Positions 1 to 11,897 of a stretch of DNA of 64,000 bases are shown piece by piece (position 1 is the stretch's first letter; the number at the start of each line of letters is the position of its first letter). The notes under the pieces are model-generated. The model had not been told where the DNA came from, searched no databases, and saw only the letters and a list, made by a program, of their open reading frames with translations. This DNA comes from Datisca glomerata. Taxonomy: Eukaryota > Streptophyta > Magnoliopsida > Cucurbitales > Datiscaceae. The translations under genes were made by a program, and so were the position numbers. Where the stretch lies: positions 481,152 through 545,151 of the forward strand of contig QANY01005609.1 in the NCBI GenBank assembly GCA_003255025.1. The letters are read 5' to 3'.

Positions 1-390
1 TAAGGGGGGCCACGGATCGTGAACGTAGAGATAGGATTTTTTGAACATTGTAAACATATCGTGTGCATATCTTCTTCTCCTTCTTCTCTTTTTATTTTGT
101 ACTATTTGTTTTTTGCACTTATTTTCCACAATTCAATTTCTCGCACATAATCTTCGCACTCTATGTTTCTGTAATTATTTTATTTGCTTGCTTATATTTC
201 CACAATTATATTATCACAAGTATTATTTACTTTAATGCTTTTATCTATTACTTATTTATCTTTTCAAGTGTTAAACTAGCAGAACATTGAAGTTCATTCT
301 TGAACATTTACCTTTTACTTGAGTGCGGAAAGTTTTTAATTTGAACACGATCATCCAATTCAACACTTCTCTGGGGTTGCCATATCGATC
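1..390 (+). mobile_element. LTR-A fragment, SIRE-like Copia LTR, cut by window edge
   Basis: This is the 3' part of a SIRE-like LTR. It matches 1640-2060 in the same orientation and the reverse complement of about 11900-12330, where the same sequence lies directly upstream of a PBS and gag. Shared landmarks are a pyrimidine-rich 'cttcttctcc' stretch, a run of 'aatttycgcac' words and the end 'gttgccatatcgatcc'. The two ORFs over 41-290 are leucine/phenylalanine-rich translations of LTR sequence and are not genes. The start is lost beyond base 1. Confidence 0.75.
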
Positions 391-815
391 CAACAAGAAT
401 GTTTGCCCTATGATAATTCAGAAAATGGTTTTGATTTATTCGTTCGATGCCTAGTGAAATAATAAATACTCTATGAATAGTTGTATTTGTAGAAGCCCTA
501 ACTCATTTTTTCAGGAATTTTTTTTGGTTTAATCTCTATTAAATAAACATTGGATGTTTACATGTAAACTTCTTGTTGTTTTCTAACTAGAGGGACAACC
601 TACAAAGAGATTATTTTTCCTTTAGGTTAGCAAATTAGTTTTTCATATATAATATAAGCTTTCAATATGAAAGTAAGACTTTTATGATGTAAGAGTGTGA
701 ATCAGACAGAGAACTAAAGTGATACATAAGAGAAGATGAAAAATGTACAAGACGACGCGGATTGGCATACAAGAAAACATTAGCGACTTTATTTCCCTGC
801 GACCATAGTAGCAGG
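391..815. other. Spacer between LTR-A and LTR-B pieces
   Basis: No gene is seen. The segment recurs at about 2055-2480 as part of the 1.67-kb duplication. On the minus strand, just inside the LTR-B end, copy two (near 2470) has a 'tggtctcaggg' word resembling a degenerate initiator-Met tRNA primer site. The spacer may therefore be leader sequence of the element that carried this LTR-B. Confidence 0.45.
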
Positions 816-1555
816 TGTTGATCGTCGCAGTGCATGCGCGAATGCGTGGTCATTAAAAGAAACTTTTAATAAAAAATTGAATCTTTTAGTAAAATGAAAT
901 CGCACAACACTACAATAACCAAAAATTTTTTTTATTGAAAATTATTTTTTAATCAGTCAAGATCCATTCTATATTTATATATTAAATTAACCACATACAA
1001 TATTAGGAATCATATACCTCTGTAGTTTAAATCAAGCGTCCTCGTGAAACCGATCGATTCGCCGTTCTCACGAAATCATTCCGACGATCAACAGACTCCG
1101 AGATCCACACCAAGATCTTCTAAGTCAATCCTCAATGCACTAGGACATGTGTAGGCATGTAGAATATAATGAAGACACTTTTCTTTCCATAGATGTACTC
1201 AACACATGAGATCTAAAGATTTTACTGAGAATGACTTTTGCGAGACAATTCTCTAAATGAACGTGATGATGATTCTTTTAGAGATTTTGATTAACTCTTA
1301 ATCGTAGAAAAAATCACTTTTTTGGGTAATTGTGTTCTTCTCTCAACTCTTGATTGATGAACTAATTCTATTATTGGTTGATTGATCTGATCAACTAATG
1401 TCATTAGAATAAAATCTATATTTTATTCTAGATAATGACTTATCAGATAGTTAAGGATAATTAAAAATTAAAAACAATATTGAATTTCAAATTGTCCAAT
1501 ATAGTGGGACCTAATGTATAATGGTGCACAACTGCAATGGTGCCGTGAGGCACAA

Positions 1556-2060
1556 CCTTGTGAGATTTATTTGGCACCCATAAGCCAATTGGGTTTGTAA
1601 GGTTTAGTCTTTTCTCTTAAGAATATCATGAGATTAAAAATCTTCAAGGGGGTCATGGAGCGTGGCCGTAGGGATAGAATTTCTTGAACCACGTAAAAAT
1701 ATCGTGTGTCTATCTTCTTCTCCTTCTTCTCTTTTTATTTTGTGCTTTTTATTTTTTGCACTTTAATTTTTGGCACTTATTTTCTGCAGTTCAATTTCTC
1801 GCACTTAATTTTCGTAATTTAATTTTCGCACTAGAAGTTTTCGTAATTATTTTATTTGCTTCCTTATATTTCTAGAATTATATTATTCCAAGCATTATTT
1901 GCTTTAATGCTTTAATCTATTGCTTATTTATCTTTATAAGAGTTAAACTCGTGGAATTATGAAGTTCATTATTGAACATTTATTTTTCAATGGAGTACAA
2001 AATTTTTTTAATTTGAATACAATAGAACCCTCCTCCTCGGTTACCATATCGATCCTACAA
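1556..2060 (+). mobile_element. LTR-A second copy (SIRE-like Copia LTR)
   Basis: The segment runs from 'ccttgtgagattt' through 'ggtttagtctt' and 'gggggtcatggagcgtgg' to 'accatatcgatcctaca'. It matches the reverse complement of about 11900-12420 in the SIRE-like relic. It lies inside the LTR-B array and is repeated with it. The 63-residue ORF at 1684-1875 is low-complexity LTR translation. Confidence 0.75.
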
Positions 2061-3229
2061 GAATGATTTGCGCTATGATAATTCATTCAACTACTATCAA
2101 AAAAAGGTTTTGATTTATTCGTTGGATGCATATTGCAAGAACAAATACTCTATAAATAGTTGGATTCGTAGAAGCCCTAACTCATGTTTACAGGAATGTT
2201 TTGGTTTAATCTCCATTATATAACCATTGGATGTTTATATGTAAACTTCTTGTTGTTTTCTAACTAGCGGGACAACCTACAAAGAGATTATTTTTCCTTT
2301 AGGTTAGCAAATTAATTTTTCATAGATCGTATAAGCTTTCTATATGAGAGTAATACTTTTTTATGTAAAAGTGTGAATCGAATGGAGAACTAAAGCGATG
2401 CATAAGAGAAGACGAAAAATGCACAAGACTGCGTGAATTGGCATACAAGGAAACATTAGCGACTTTACTGCCCTGAGACCATAATAGCAAGTGTCAATCG
2501 AAGCGGAGCGTGCGCGGCGTAATCATGTGGTGCGTGGCCATTTAAAAAAATAAACTGTTAATAACAAATTGAATTTTTTAGTTAAACAAAATGCACAACA
2601 ATATGATAACCAAAAAAAATATTTTTTTATTGAAAACTCTTTTTCAATCAGTCAAGATCCATTATATATTTATATGTTAAATTAACAACATACAAGGTTA
2701 AGAATCATATACCTCTTGTAGTCTGAATCAAGCGTCCTCGCAAAACTGATCGATTCATCGTTCCCATGAAATCGTTCCAATGATCAGTAGACTCCGAAAT
2801 TCACATCAAAATCTTCCAAGTCAATCCTCAATGCACTAGGACATGTGTGGGCATATAGAATATAATGAAGACGTTTTTCTATCTCTAGATGTACTTAAAA
2901 CATGAGATCTAGAGATTTTACTGAGAATGACTTTTGTGAGATGATTCTTTAAAAAAACGTGGTGATGATTCTTTTAGAGATTTTTTATTAACTCTTAATT
3001 ATAAAAAATCATTTTTTGGAAAATTGTGTTCTTCTCTCAACTCTTGATTGTTGAACTAATTCTCTTATTGGTTGATTGATTTGATCAACTGATTTCATTA
3101 GAATAAAATATGTATCTTACTATAGATTATTGTGTATTAGTTAGTTAGGAATAATTAAAATTTAAAAATAATATTTAATTTCAAATTGCCCAATACACTG
3201 TGACTCACTATATAATGGTACACAACTGT

Positions 3230-3351
3230 AATGCCACATGGCACTGCAGTGTGGCGTGAGACAGCACTGTGCCTCACGGCACCACTGTAGTGTCATGTGG
3301 CACTACAATGTTGTACCCCACTACTGTAGTGCCACGTGGCACTACAGTAGT
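3230..3351. repeat. Cluster of CACGTG-centred short repeats in LTR-B
   Basis: Variants of 'tagtgccacgtggcactac' occur several times head to tail and in both orientations. Corresponding clusters lie at 7130-7285, 19190-19345 and 53345-53545 in the other LTR-B copies, so the cluster is a fixed part of the LTR. The core CACGTG is the G-box recognised by plant bHLH and bZIP factors. A regulatory role is an inference. Confidence 0.6.
3320..3351. repeat. Perfect 32-bp palindrome, CCACGTGG core
   Basis: Bases 3320-3351 equal their own reverse complement at every position, centred between 3335 and 3336. The half site reads 'actactgtagtgccac'. The corresponding site in the 18840-20155 copy is degenerate. 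The palindrome could extrude as a cruciform or fold as a 16-bp hairpin in RNA. Confidence 0.9.
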
Positions 3352-3640
3352 CCATGTCAATCTCTGATACTCAATCAACGATTGACACGTGGTAATTACT
3401 ACAAATTAAATATTTATTTTAATTAGGTAAATACCTAGATATCAGCTAATTCAAAATTAAGATATTTGATTACCACTATCAACTAAATTATCTATTGTTT
3501 CACAAATAACAGATTTAGTTAATCTAAAATATTATCTAATAATCATTTAATTATCTAATTTTACAAATTAGATATTCTACATCATTTATCGATAATTAAA
3601 AGATAATCGATAATTATTTATATATATTAATTCTGAAAAT

Positions 3641-3642
<2 letters not shown>

Positions 3643-3677
<35 letters not shown>
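3643..3677. repeat. (TA)n microsatellite in LTR-B
   Basis: This is an uninterrupted run of about 17 TA dinucleotides inside the AT-rich part of LTR-B copy 1. Confidence 0.95.
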
Positions 3678-3680
<3 letters not shown>

Positions 3681-4781
3681 AATTAATTAATCACACATAA
3701 TTATCTCATAATTATGTACTTGCTCTTGAATAAATTATTTTTTGCAAGTTAGTCTTTTTCTCATGTCCAGAAATATTCACACCCTAGACTACGTAGTATA
3801 GAGGTGACTTAGAGACCATTGATCTATATTCCTAAGCTCTAATAAACTAGATTATTAGTAAAACTCTTTAATTAAATAATATTATTTATTAATTTCATTA
3901 TTACTCTACTATAAATATGAAATTGCACTCTTAGATATTATAGATTGTATTTATAGATTATTCTCATGTTGTCCACTAATACAATCAATTCATGTAGTTC
4001 TCTGCTCTAATTATTGGTTCGTAAATTAAAACTGGTCAAAATTATCGTATTACCCTTCTAATTATCTATTGATCCTTGAGTACCATTAATCCATTAGTGA
4101 TTTGATAATTTATAATTTTATTATAAATTTGAGCTCAATAATCATTCAGTTCTAAAATTAACTCTTAAGGTAACCAATATACAATCTGTTAGGAAAGCTT
4201 GGATTCTAAATCTTGTAAGATCATGTTCCCAGTCATCCATATCACAGAATCTCTAAAACAAAAGCCAGTAGCATGTTTCCAAATAAATCTTAATTAGTGA
4301 ATCAAAAGATCCAGTAGACATGCATAAGAGTTCATAACTACTCAAGATTCATACTGATCTACATATGATCATCGAATCTATTTGTTTTAAATCTATATTA
4401 TAAACGGCACGTTGAAAAAGATATTAATTCACATCGATCCAGTCATATATAATCTCATTGTATAATCACTAAGATGTCTATCCACATCAATGATCTAGAT
4501 CTAGATCACATGCATTCATAATGCTTAGTGAATCGCACTAGCAACCATTCATTAAAGATCTCATACTTTAATATGTTGTTGACAATTTTATTCATTATCT
4601 ATGATCTTAATCCTCTAGTACTAATACAAGATCATAATCTCATTAATGAATATGAAATTTCAGATATTTATATAAATTATTCAACAATAATTTAAAAGAA
4701 CAATTACGAGAAGAATTTAATGCTCATTAAATTATATATCAAAATGTCAATACACATATTTTAAGGGCATAACCCCCAGCA

Positions 4782-5750
4782 GTAAGAACTACTGCCTCAT
4801 GACAATAGTGAAAGAAATACTAATTCATTTATCTAAAAAAAGTCAGATCCATAAACATTGAACAAAATATAAGAAACTTGTCTAATAAAAAGAAAATTAC
4901 TAAATTAAATAAGGTTTTATTCTCAACTCTAGTATGAAAAAATTTGAAAGACATGGTTGGATGTAAAGAATTAAGTATGATAAAACCTGTCAGAAATATG
5001 TGTAATTTTCGTTTGTGTCTTCAAATTTTCAAAGCCATATAAGCCTCGTGATGAACAACAGCACGCCTCAGATTCTCTCACACATATTGCTATTTGTAGA
5101 GCAAAAGTCTTTGGGAAAAGTACACACTGAACTTTAAATTGCTGTTAGGTTTGGGAGTTGTCACAGCTTGGACATTGTTCCATCTCCCCTACCCTTTGGT
5201 TGCCTTGAAGTTGTTGGGGAACAGAGAGGATGAGAACATAGAAGACTGATATCCATTTTCAATCTTTTTTCGGTATAGCTCCGCTCCTAGGATGGATGCA
5301 AGGAAAATGGATAGTGATCAATACATATGAAAGGGAGGGCGTGGTATAGAATGGAACTAGATGGATGCTTGCATTAGTTGTTGAGGTTCCAGGAGATAAA
5401 GTCGTAGCCACAATCTGAAACATGCATGAAGCGACCAACTTTTTCGCGTGAACTAATTCAGTAAGAAACCATATGGTTTTAGGATGAACAAAAAACTCTC
5501 TCTATAGTTCGACGGTTGGAATAGGTGGGAGTGAGACCCAGGTGAAGAAATTAATGATACTTCTTTATCTTTTCAGTTAATCTGCCAGATCGGTCGCTCA
5601 AAACCTTTGGTCTATACCTGGACCTGATGAAAATAATGGGATCACTTCTTATGGACTCGTTGAGAATGATTCCTCTCGGGATTTGTCTAAAAGACACGGA
5701 CATCCCCATGTAGTTTCAGAAAAAACAAATATGTCTAATCTATTACAAAT
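4782..5750. other. Unique segment between two head-to-head LTR-B copies
   Basis: About 970 bp with no match to the other repeats in the window and no ORF above 60 codons. A pyrimidine tract ending in 'cttttcag' at about 5566-5577 resembles a plant splice acceptor. It is followed by about 45 open codons on the plus strand up to about 5711. This could be a remnant of a host exon, but no family was recognised. GC content looks slightly higher than in the flanking LTRs. Confidence 0.3.
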
Positions 5751-7818
5751 AGATTGACTTTAAAATGAAATGATCAAAATTTAATGAAATTATATTTTTC
5801 TTATAATTGTTTTTTTAAATTATTGTTTAATAATTTATATAAATATCTGAAAATTCGATATTCATTAATGAGACTATGCTCTTGTATTAGTATGAGAGGA
5901 TTAATATCATAGATAATGAATTAACTTGTCAGCAACATATTAAAATATGTAATTTTTAATTAATGGTTGCTAGTACGGTTAACTAAGAATTATGAATGCA
6001 TGTGATCAAGATCTGAATCATTGATGCGGATAGACATCTTAGTGAATGTACTTTATATAATAAGATTATATATAACAAGACTGATGTGAATTAATATCTT
6101 TATTAACTTATCGTTTATCATAAAGATTAAATACACATCATTCTGATGATCATATGTAGATCGGTCTGAATTTCGAGTAGTCATGAACTCCTATTCATAT
6201 CTACTGGATCTTTTGATTCACACATTATGTTTTGTTAGTAAAACATGTCAGTGACTTTTATTTTGGAGATTCAGTGATATGGTGACTGAGAACATGATCT
6301 TACAAGATGTAGAATCTAAGTTTTTCTAACAGATTGTATATTGATTCATTTAAGTGTTAATTTTGGAACGGAATGATTATTAAGCTCAAATTTATAATAT
6401 GAATATAAATTAGCTATTCACTAGTGAATTAATGATATTTAAGGATCAAAAGATAATTAGAAGGATAAAATGATAATTTTGACCAGCTCTAATTTACGAA
6501 CCAATAATTGGAGAGAAGAACTACATCAAATGTTTATATTAATGGACTACACGAGAATACTCTGTAAATATATTTTGTAATGTCTAAGAGTTGAATTCCA
6601 TATATATAGTGGAGTTAATAAATAAGACTATATAATTAAAGAGTTTAATTCATAATCTGATTTATTGAAACTTAAGATTATAGATCCATGGTCCCCAAAT
6701 CACATATGTACTACATAGTGTAGGGTGCGAATATTATATTTTTGGGGCAATTACATAATCATGAGATACTTATGTGTGATTAATTAATTAAATTATTTAT
6801 ATTAATTTTTAAAAATTATCTATAAATAATTATATCGATTAATTTTTTAATTATCGATAAGTAAGACAGATACATCTAATTTGTGAAATTAGATAATATT
6901 AAATTATTATTATATAATAATTTAAAATTTGAATCAACTAAATTTGTTATTTATGAACTAACATATAGCTAGGTTATAGGGATGATCAAATAAGTCAATT
7001 TTAAATTAACCGATATCTAGATATTTACCTGATTAAAATAAATAATTAATTTGAAAAAATTGTCGAGTTGCATGTTGAATCGCCACATGTTAATCATTGA
7101 TTGAGAATAAAAAATTGACATGAACTATTGTAGTGTCACGTGGGACTATAGTTAGGCGTGCAATACTGTTGTGTCACATGGCAATATAATAGTGCACAGT
7201 TATAGTGTGATACGTCAGGACACACTACATGTCGTTGGGCACTACAGTTGTGCACAGTTATAGTGGGTCCCATTGCAATGGTAATTTTGTGATTAATTAT
7301 CATTTTGTGTATATCTCTAAAAATATAAGGTGCCAAGAAAATATATATATATATATATATATGATTTTATCGACCTCAGTGCTAAATTTTGTGCTAACAC
7401 AGTTGATATTAGGGAGTATTTCTCTGTGATTAAAGAGTAAATTAAAAGCTCTCTAGATCTTATATGTTGAGTACATCTAGAGACAGAAAAGTATCATTGT
7501 CATATTCTACGTGCCCACACGCGTTCTATGTGTTTGAGGATTGACTTGGAAGATCTTGGTGTTGATCTCGTAGTTTGTTGTTCGTGAGAACGGAAGATCA
7601 TTGGTCTGCAAGGACGATTGATTAGACTACAAGAGATATATATTTCATATCCATGTATGTTTTCGATTTAATATATAATGTATCCAATTAGAAAAAGTTT
7701 TCAATAAAAGTTTTTATTTTGAAAACCTTCGCGTCGCATTTTTTTATCGAAAAAGATTTGTTTTTATAAATTTTTAAAAGTCCAACGCTTCCACCGCGCG
7801 TGCGTAGCATTTCCAACA
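5750..7818 (+). mobile_element. LTR-B copy 2, 5' end eroded
   Basis: The copy is collinear with LTR-B at 52063-53863: 'gaatgcatgtgat', 'tttattaacttatcgttta', 'ggttgctagtacggtt', then the CACGTG cluster at 7130-7285. It ends in 'ttccaaca' at 7818. No PBS or gag follows; LINE endonuclease sequence starts directly after it. It is therefore a solo LTR or the 3' LTR of a deleted element. The expected TGTTGG start is not recognisable, so 5750 is approximate. Confidence 0.75.
7340..7362. repeat. (AT)n microsatellite in LTR-B copy 2
   Basis: A run of about 11 AT dinucleotides near the 3' end of the LTR. It is at a different position from the (TA)n tract of copy 1. Confidence 0.9.
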
Positions 7819-8910
7819 TTTTCTAAGTGGGTTAACATAACCTTGTGATCCGAAGTGAGAAAGCCCAAAGCCTCCACCTAAGTCCACGGAAAAAGGGAGC
7901 TCAATTCGTCCGTAGAGAGAGCCCTATCCAGTCTTTCCTTAACAACGCCTTCTCATTCTCTATTATTAGCCCAAGTGAATCTCGGGTCCTTCCAAGTTAA
8001 CTCCCTCAGAGAACAGTCCACCACTTGTCTAAAGGCTTTTACTTTATTTTTAATTCTTCACTTTCCTCCTACTTTTCCTTGCTTTCCATTATTTCGTTGA
8101 AATCACCCATAATCATACAAGGCCCCGAAAATTGATCAGCTAACACCATCAATAGACGCCAAAATTTATCTCTTGCTCCCATGATTGGGTTCCCATAAAA
8201 TCCTGTGAGTCTCCACGTCCCACATTGAGCCTCCGGAATCATCGTGTCGAGGTGGCCTTGGGAGAAAGATTTAACAGTGAGATTAACCTCCTCTTCCCAC
8301 AAGAGCATAAGGCCTTCACTTAACCCCTCTCTATCTACAAAGAAACCATTCGGGAACCCCAACCTCCTTTCACCTTTGAACTGCTTAATTTTGTCTTCAT
8401 AATAATGATATCTCCAAAATAATGATAATATTTAGAGATTTCTTTTGCATACCATGACGCACACAGGGTATGGAATCTTTGAGTTTTTTTCAATGAACAT
8501 TCCAACTTAAAATTTTCATGGCTCACATCGAGCCCGTTCGTCTGCGTCCGCTGTCAAGGATGAAGAATCCGAAAAGGAGGATTTAAATTATTTTTTTTTG
8601 TGACCTTAATCTGCTAAATGGGCCTTTTCTATTTTGTGCTAAGGAAACGGTACTAGAATTTCCTTTCTCCTTCCCATTATGCAACTACAAGCTTCTACTG
8701 CCTTTATTTTTCGTTTTACTTCTAAACCGCAATGGCCTAGGTTGCTTAGTGAGAATGGGCTCCTCCAAATGATCCATATTCTCCATCTCCATATCCATTA
8801 GTTGTCCAGCCTTTATTTCATTGTTAATTGATGACCCAGGCCCAGATAACGAGTTGACTTCAGAGTCCAAGCCCATGATTTCCTTTCCTTATGAACATTT
8901 CACATGTTGT
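7819..8910 (-). pseudogene. LINE (L1-type) fragment: ORF1 tail and ORF2 endonuclease
   Basis: On the minus strand an ORF2 start reading MKILSWNV lies at 8519. After a frame change it continues as an apurinic-type endonuclease: 'GLMLLWEEEVNLTV', 'WRLTGFYGNP', then the catalytic-domain motif MGDFNEI near 8095. A second segment (7819-8040) gives 'DPRFTWANN', 'KERLDRAL' and 'TSDHK', the last being the SDH motif of this fold. Upstream, 8685-8876 is open and hydrophilic and is probably the C-terminal part of ORF1. Stops and frameshifts break the gene. The reverse transcriptase is absent because the sequence stops at the LTR-B end at 7818. Confidence 0.8.
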
Positions 8911-8939
8911 CCATGGTCTGCCATAATGGGAATTGATTT

Positions 8940-9780
8940 ATTGGAAATTTTGTATTATAGACAAGATTAGGATGAGTGTTTTGAGTGATAGCAAGTTTTC
9001 TAGAACTAGTAAGTTTCTTAAATAATCAATCATTTTAGATAAAAATACATTTCGTCCATATAAAGTAGCAAGCCTATTAATTCAGATAAATCAACTGCTT
9101 ACAATTGATATATCTAATTGATATACCCTATAATTAAAGAAATAAAAATATAGATATTATGAAATCAACCTAAATATACTATAAAATCTAAAAAATTTAA
9201 AAATCCACGAATCACGCCTCCCTTAAATTGCAGTTTTAAATGGAGTTATCTTTTGCCGTCAATGGTTCTATTCAAGTGGCCGTAAAATGAAGATTCATCA
9301 TCGTCAATGACAGTCAATCGGTGATGCATGTTGATGAATGCTATCAGTCGGTGATGGACGTTGATGATTGTTATCAATCGATGATGAATGTTGATGAATG
9401 ATTTCCATAACCGAAATTATCATAAAAAGTGGGCTTTAAAAATTAAACATCAAATATCTAATTAAATCTGATTTTAAAATAAAATATATTAATTGCATTA
9501 ACAACAAAAAATTATGAAATATATTCATTAAAATAAAAGATAATGCAATCTTATTAATTATTATGGTTTCACAAAATCAAATACAATAATCTACACGTTA
9601 AGGATAAAAATGTCAAATAAAATTTATCAACCGAAAATTACTAACATGATGACTAAAAGGTTATTATTTATCTAAATAATCAAAAACCCTATTATATCTT
9701 AACTCATATTTTAAAATCAGGCTGGTGGATTCACTCATTTTCTGGGTTTCTCCTTACTGGCCTATTTCTTATATAAACTT
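8940..9780. other. AT-rich stretch without recognised gene
   Basis: No domain is seen on either strand. It contains a short tandem repeat (9315-9404) and long A/T runs. It ends where homology to LTR-A of the SIRE-like relic begins. Confidence 0.5.
9315..9404. repeat. Three tandem copies of a 30-bp unit
   Basis: Units at 9315-9344, 9345-9374 and 9375-9404 have exactly the same length and the consensus 'caatcggtgatg.atgttgatgaatg.tat'. They differ by a few substitutions and no indels. Confidence 0.85.
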
Positions 9781-10500
9781 TACAAGGTTATGTGTTTCGA
9801 GATTAAGTGACCTCTTAGAATAATTCTCTCAAAAGAGTAAAATCTCCAATCTAAGCTCACAAAAAAATCTTGCTCACTTAAGAAATTTGCAAGTATAAAG
9901 CTCAAAATATTAAGAGAGATTTAAAAGAGTATTGAGAGAGTTTTAAGAGCAAGTCTCTTAGTTATGAATTTGTGTTTTGTGAATTGAAATGAGGTGTATT
10001 TATTGAAGAGATTGAGGTTAGGATTTAGGAGGAAAATTTCTAAATTTTGAATATAGACAAAGGAAAGGAAACTCAATCCTCAATAAGAAGGACAAAAAAT
10101 CCTTGAAAAAAAGGCAATGAAAACTCCTACCCAAAATAACACAATATGATCAAAAACTATTTGGGTAAGCTCCATCTCTCTTGAACTACTTGAAATTAAA
10201 ACTTACTTTATTTGTGTTTTGTCATTATCTCCATCTCATGTATTTTGTCTATTGTGCAAGAGATATATGATTTTTAGTATTTAGACTTTTTATGGATGGA
10301 GACTTAATTTAAAGATAGTTATCCCTAAATAAATTGAGCTTTAATAAAGGTAATAAAATGAGTAAGCTCCTAATAAAAATTACATGAAAGTAGATATCTT
10401 CATAATCTTTCATCTTCATGCTTTATTAGCTCCTATAAAAATAAATATTTTCATGATCTTCAATTGGAATCTCTTGTGGAAATTTTTTCAATGGCCTCCA
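9780..10500 (-). mobile_element. 3' LTR remnant of the SIRE-like element
   Basis: 9781-10040 is nearly identical to 12413-12660 ('tatgtattt cgagattaagtgacc' through 'gtgaattgaaatg'), which belongs to the 5' LTR of the same relic in the same orientation. Homology breaks sharply at about 9780, so the R/U5 end is missing. The region from 10040 upward is probably the rest of U3, but the 5' LTR is itself broken there, so the outer limit is approximate. Confidence 0.65.
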
Positions 10501-10632
10501 CAAACTTGATTAAATTTATTAGTAATGTCAATGTTTTGTTATTATCAAAAGTTATCTTTATAATTAGACAAAAACCCTTAAAGCAAATAAAATTTTATTT
10601 GACACTATATTTATAATTAGAAAAAAATCTTT

Positions 10633-11847
10633 TTAAAAATTTATTCTACAGTTTTTATCACAAAGTTGACTTATGTTAAGTAAATTATATTTTAGACCAT
10701 CTACAAGTAGAATTTTATCTATAGTAAGAGAAGAGTCATTATATATAGAGTCAATACCAATGATTTTGCCTTTCTTATCATCTCCAAGGGTGACATGTCC
10801 TTTCTTTTGACAAATTTGAGTAAATTTTGTTTCATCATCGGTCATATGTCTCGATCATCCACTATCAAGATATCATTTATCGTTCTTCTTCGATGGTACC
10901 TCATCTTCTAGTGCCATAAAATACATGTTTTGAACTTCTTGAGACATTACTTAGATTTGAACAATCGGTTTTGTGTGTCCGGGCTTTTTACACTCATAGC
11001 ACGTGAATGTATCACGAGGTATCTTCTTATCATCTTTTCTTGGAGCATTTTTCCTTCTATTTAGGAATTTCTTGAATCACCTAGTGAGTAGAGTTATGTC
11101 ATCTTCCTCATCATAGTCATCATTCTCACTATCGAATTGTTCAAGTGTTGATTTTAGTAAAATGCTCTTCTTTTTTGATGTATCATCTTCGTCATTTTCA
11201 TTTACCCTCATTTCATGCGTCATCAATGAGCCAATAAGTTCTTTAAGAGGAAGTGTGTTGAGATCTTTGGCTTCTTAGATGGTGGTCACCTTGGCCTCCC
11301 AATTCTTTGATAGACACCTAAGAATTTTTCTCACCATTTCAACATTAGAATAAGTCTTACCGAAATATTTCAAGACATTAATAATATCGGCGAAAAGAGT
11401 AAACATATCATGTATGGATTCATCATGCTTCATTTTAAATAATTCATAACTATGAACAAGCATGTTTATTTTGGATTCTTTAACTTGATTTGTACCTTCG
11501 TGTGTAACTTCTAACATATGCCATATAGATTTAGCGGATTCACATGTAGAAATTCTATTAAATTCATTTTTATCAAGAGAACAAAATAAGATATTCATAG
11601 CCTTAGTATTTAAAGAAATTTCCTTTTTATTATCATCATTCCATTCATTACTTGATTTGGCATTATTTTTATCATCCACGATTTTGAATGGAATGGGAGC
11701 ACCATTTTCAACATCTCATAAGTCATAATCAATCGATTGAATATAAATCATCATTGTCGCTTTCCAATAAGTATAATCATTACCATTAAAAAATGGAGGT
11801 CTAATAGTAGATTGACCTTCAATGAAAGAACCACTCGTGGATGCCAT
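10633..11847 (-). pseudogene. Copia (SIRE-like) gag and protease start, broken
   Basis: Translation starts at 11847 with MASTSGSFIEG and continues 'PPFFNGNDYTYWK', the usual gag N-terminus of this group. A UBN2/gag domain follows (11275-11679), with 'SAKSIWHMLEVTHEGTNQVK' and 'YFGKTYSNVEMVRKILR'. Then come an acidic spacer and a zinc knuckle near 10961-11005 (CYECKKPGH); its fourth cysteine is displaced by a frameshift. The aspartic protease motif YLDSG (10858-10872) is kept but is followed by a stop, then 'SRHMTDDE'. The sequence after 'LNISQLCD' at 10633 is lost, so integrase, RT and RNase H are deleted. Stops also occur near residue 44 and after the gag domain. Confidence 0.85.
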
Positions 11848-11884
11848 AACTAAATACGATTAAGTCTTATGTATAGAGTACCAA

Positions 11885-11897
11885 GCTTTGATTCTAA
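11885..11897 (-). other. Primer-binding site of SIRE-like element (degenerate)
   Basis: The minus strand reads TTAGAATCAAAGC. This matches 10 of 13 bases of the initiator-Met-tRNA primer site TTGGTATCAGAGC and lies directly downstream of LTR-A and 38 bases upstream of the gag ATG. It fixes the LTR end at about 11898. Confidence 0.7.

Larger units (their letters stand above)
1..3240. repeat. Direct tandem duplication, period about 1.67 kb
   Basis: Bases 1 to about 1560 recur at about 1640-3240. 'catatcgatc' lies at 381 and again at 2045 (offset 1664), and 'ataatggt.cacaactg' lies near 1518 and 3212 (offset about 1694). Each copy holds an LTR-A piece, a roughly 420-base spacer and the 3' half of a minus-strand LTR-B. 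Many substitutions and small indels separate the copies, so the duplication is not recent. Unequal exchange is an inference; the homology is visible. Confidence 0.85.
816..4781 (-). mobile_element. LTR-B copy 1, Copia LTR (F3-type), with internal duplication
   Basis: On the minus strand this LTR begins with 'tgctgggggttatgccct' at 4781 and ends near 816 with 'gatcaaca'. It matches the plus-strand copies at 5750-7818, 18840-20155 and 52063-53863. The last of these is followed by a PBS and the F3 gag-pol, which identifies the family. The 3' third is present twice (816-1560 and about 2485-3240) because of the local 1.67-kb duplication, and an LTR-A piece separates the two. It carries the CACGTG repeat cluster at 3230-3351 and no coding capacity. 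Confidence 0.75.

Noticed and set aside
41..290. Leucine/phenylalanine-rich ORFs resembling small membrane proteins
   Set aside because: The same sequence recurs at 1684-1875 and in reverse at 11960-12290 as LTR-A; the translation is a composition effect of C/T-rich LTR sequence.
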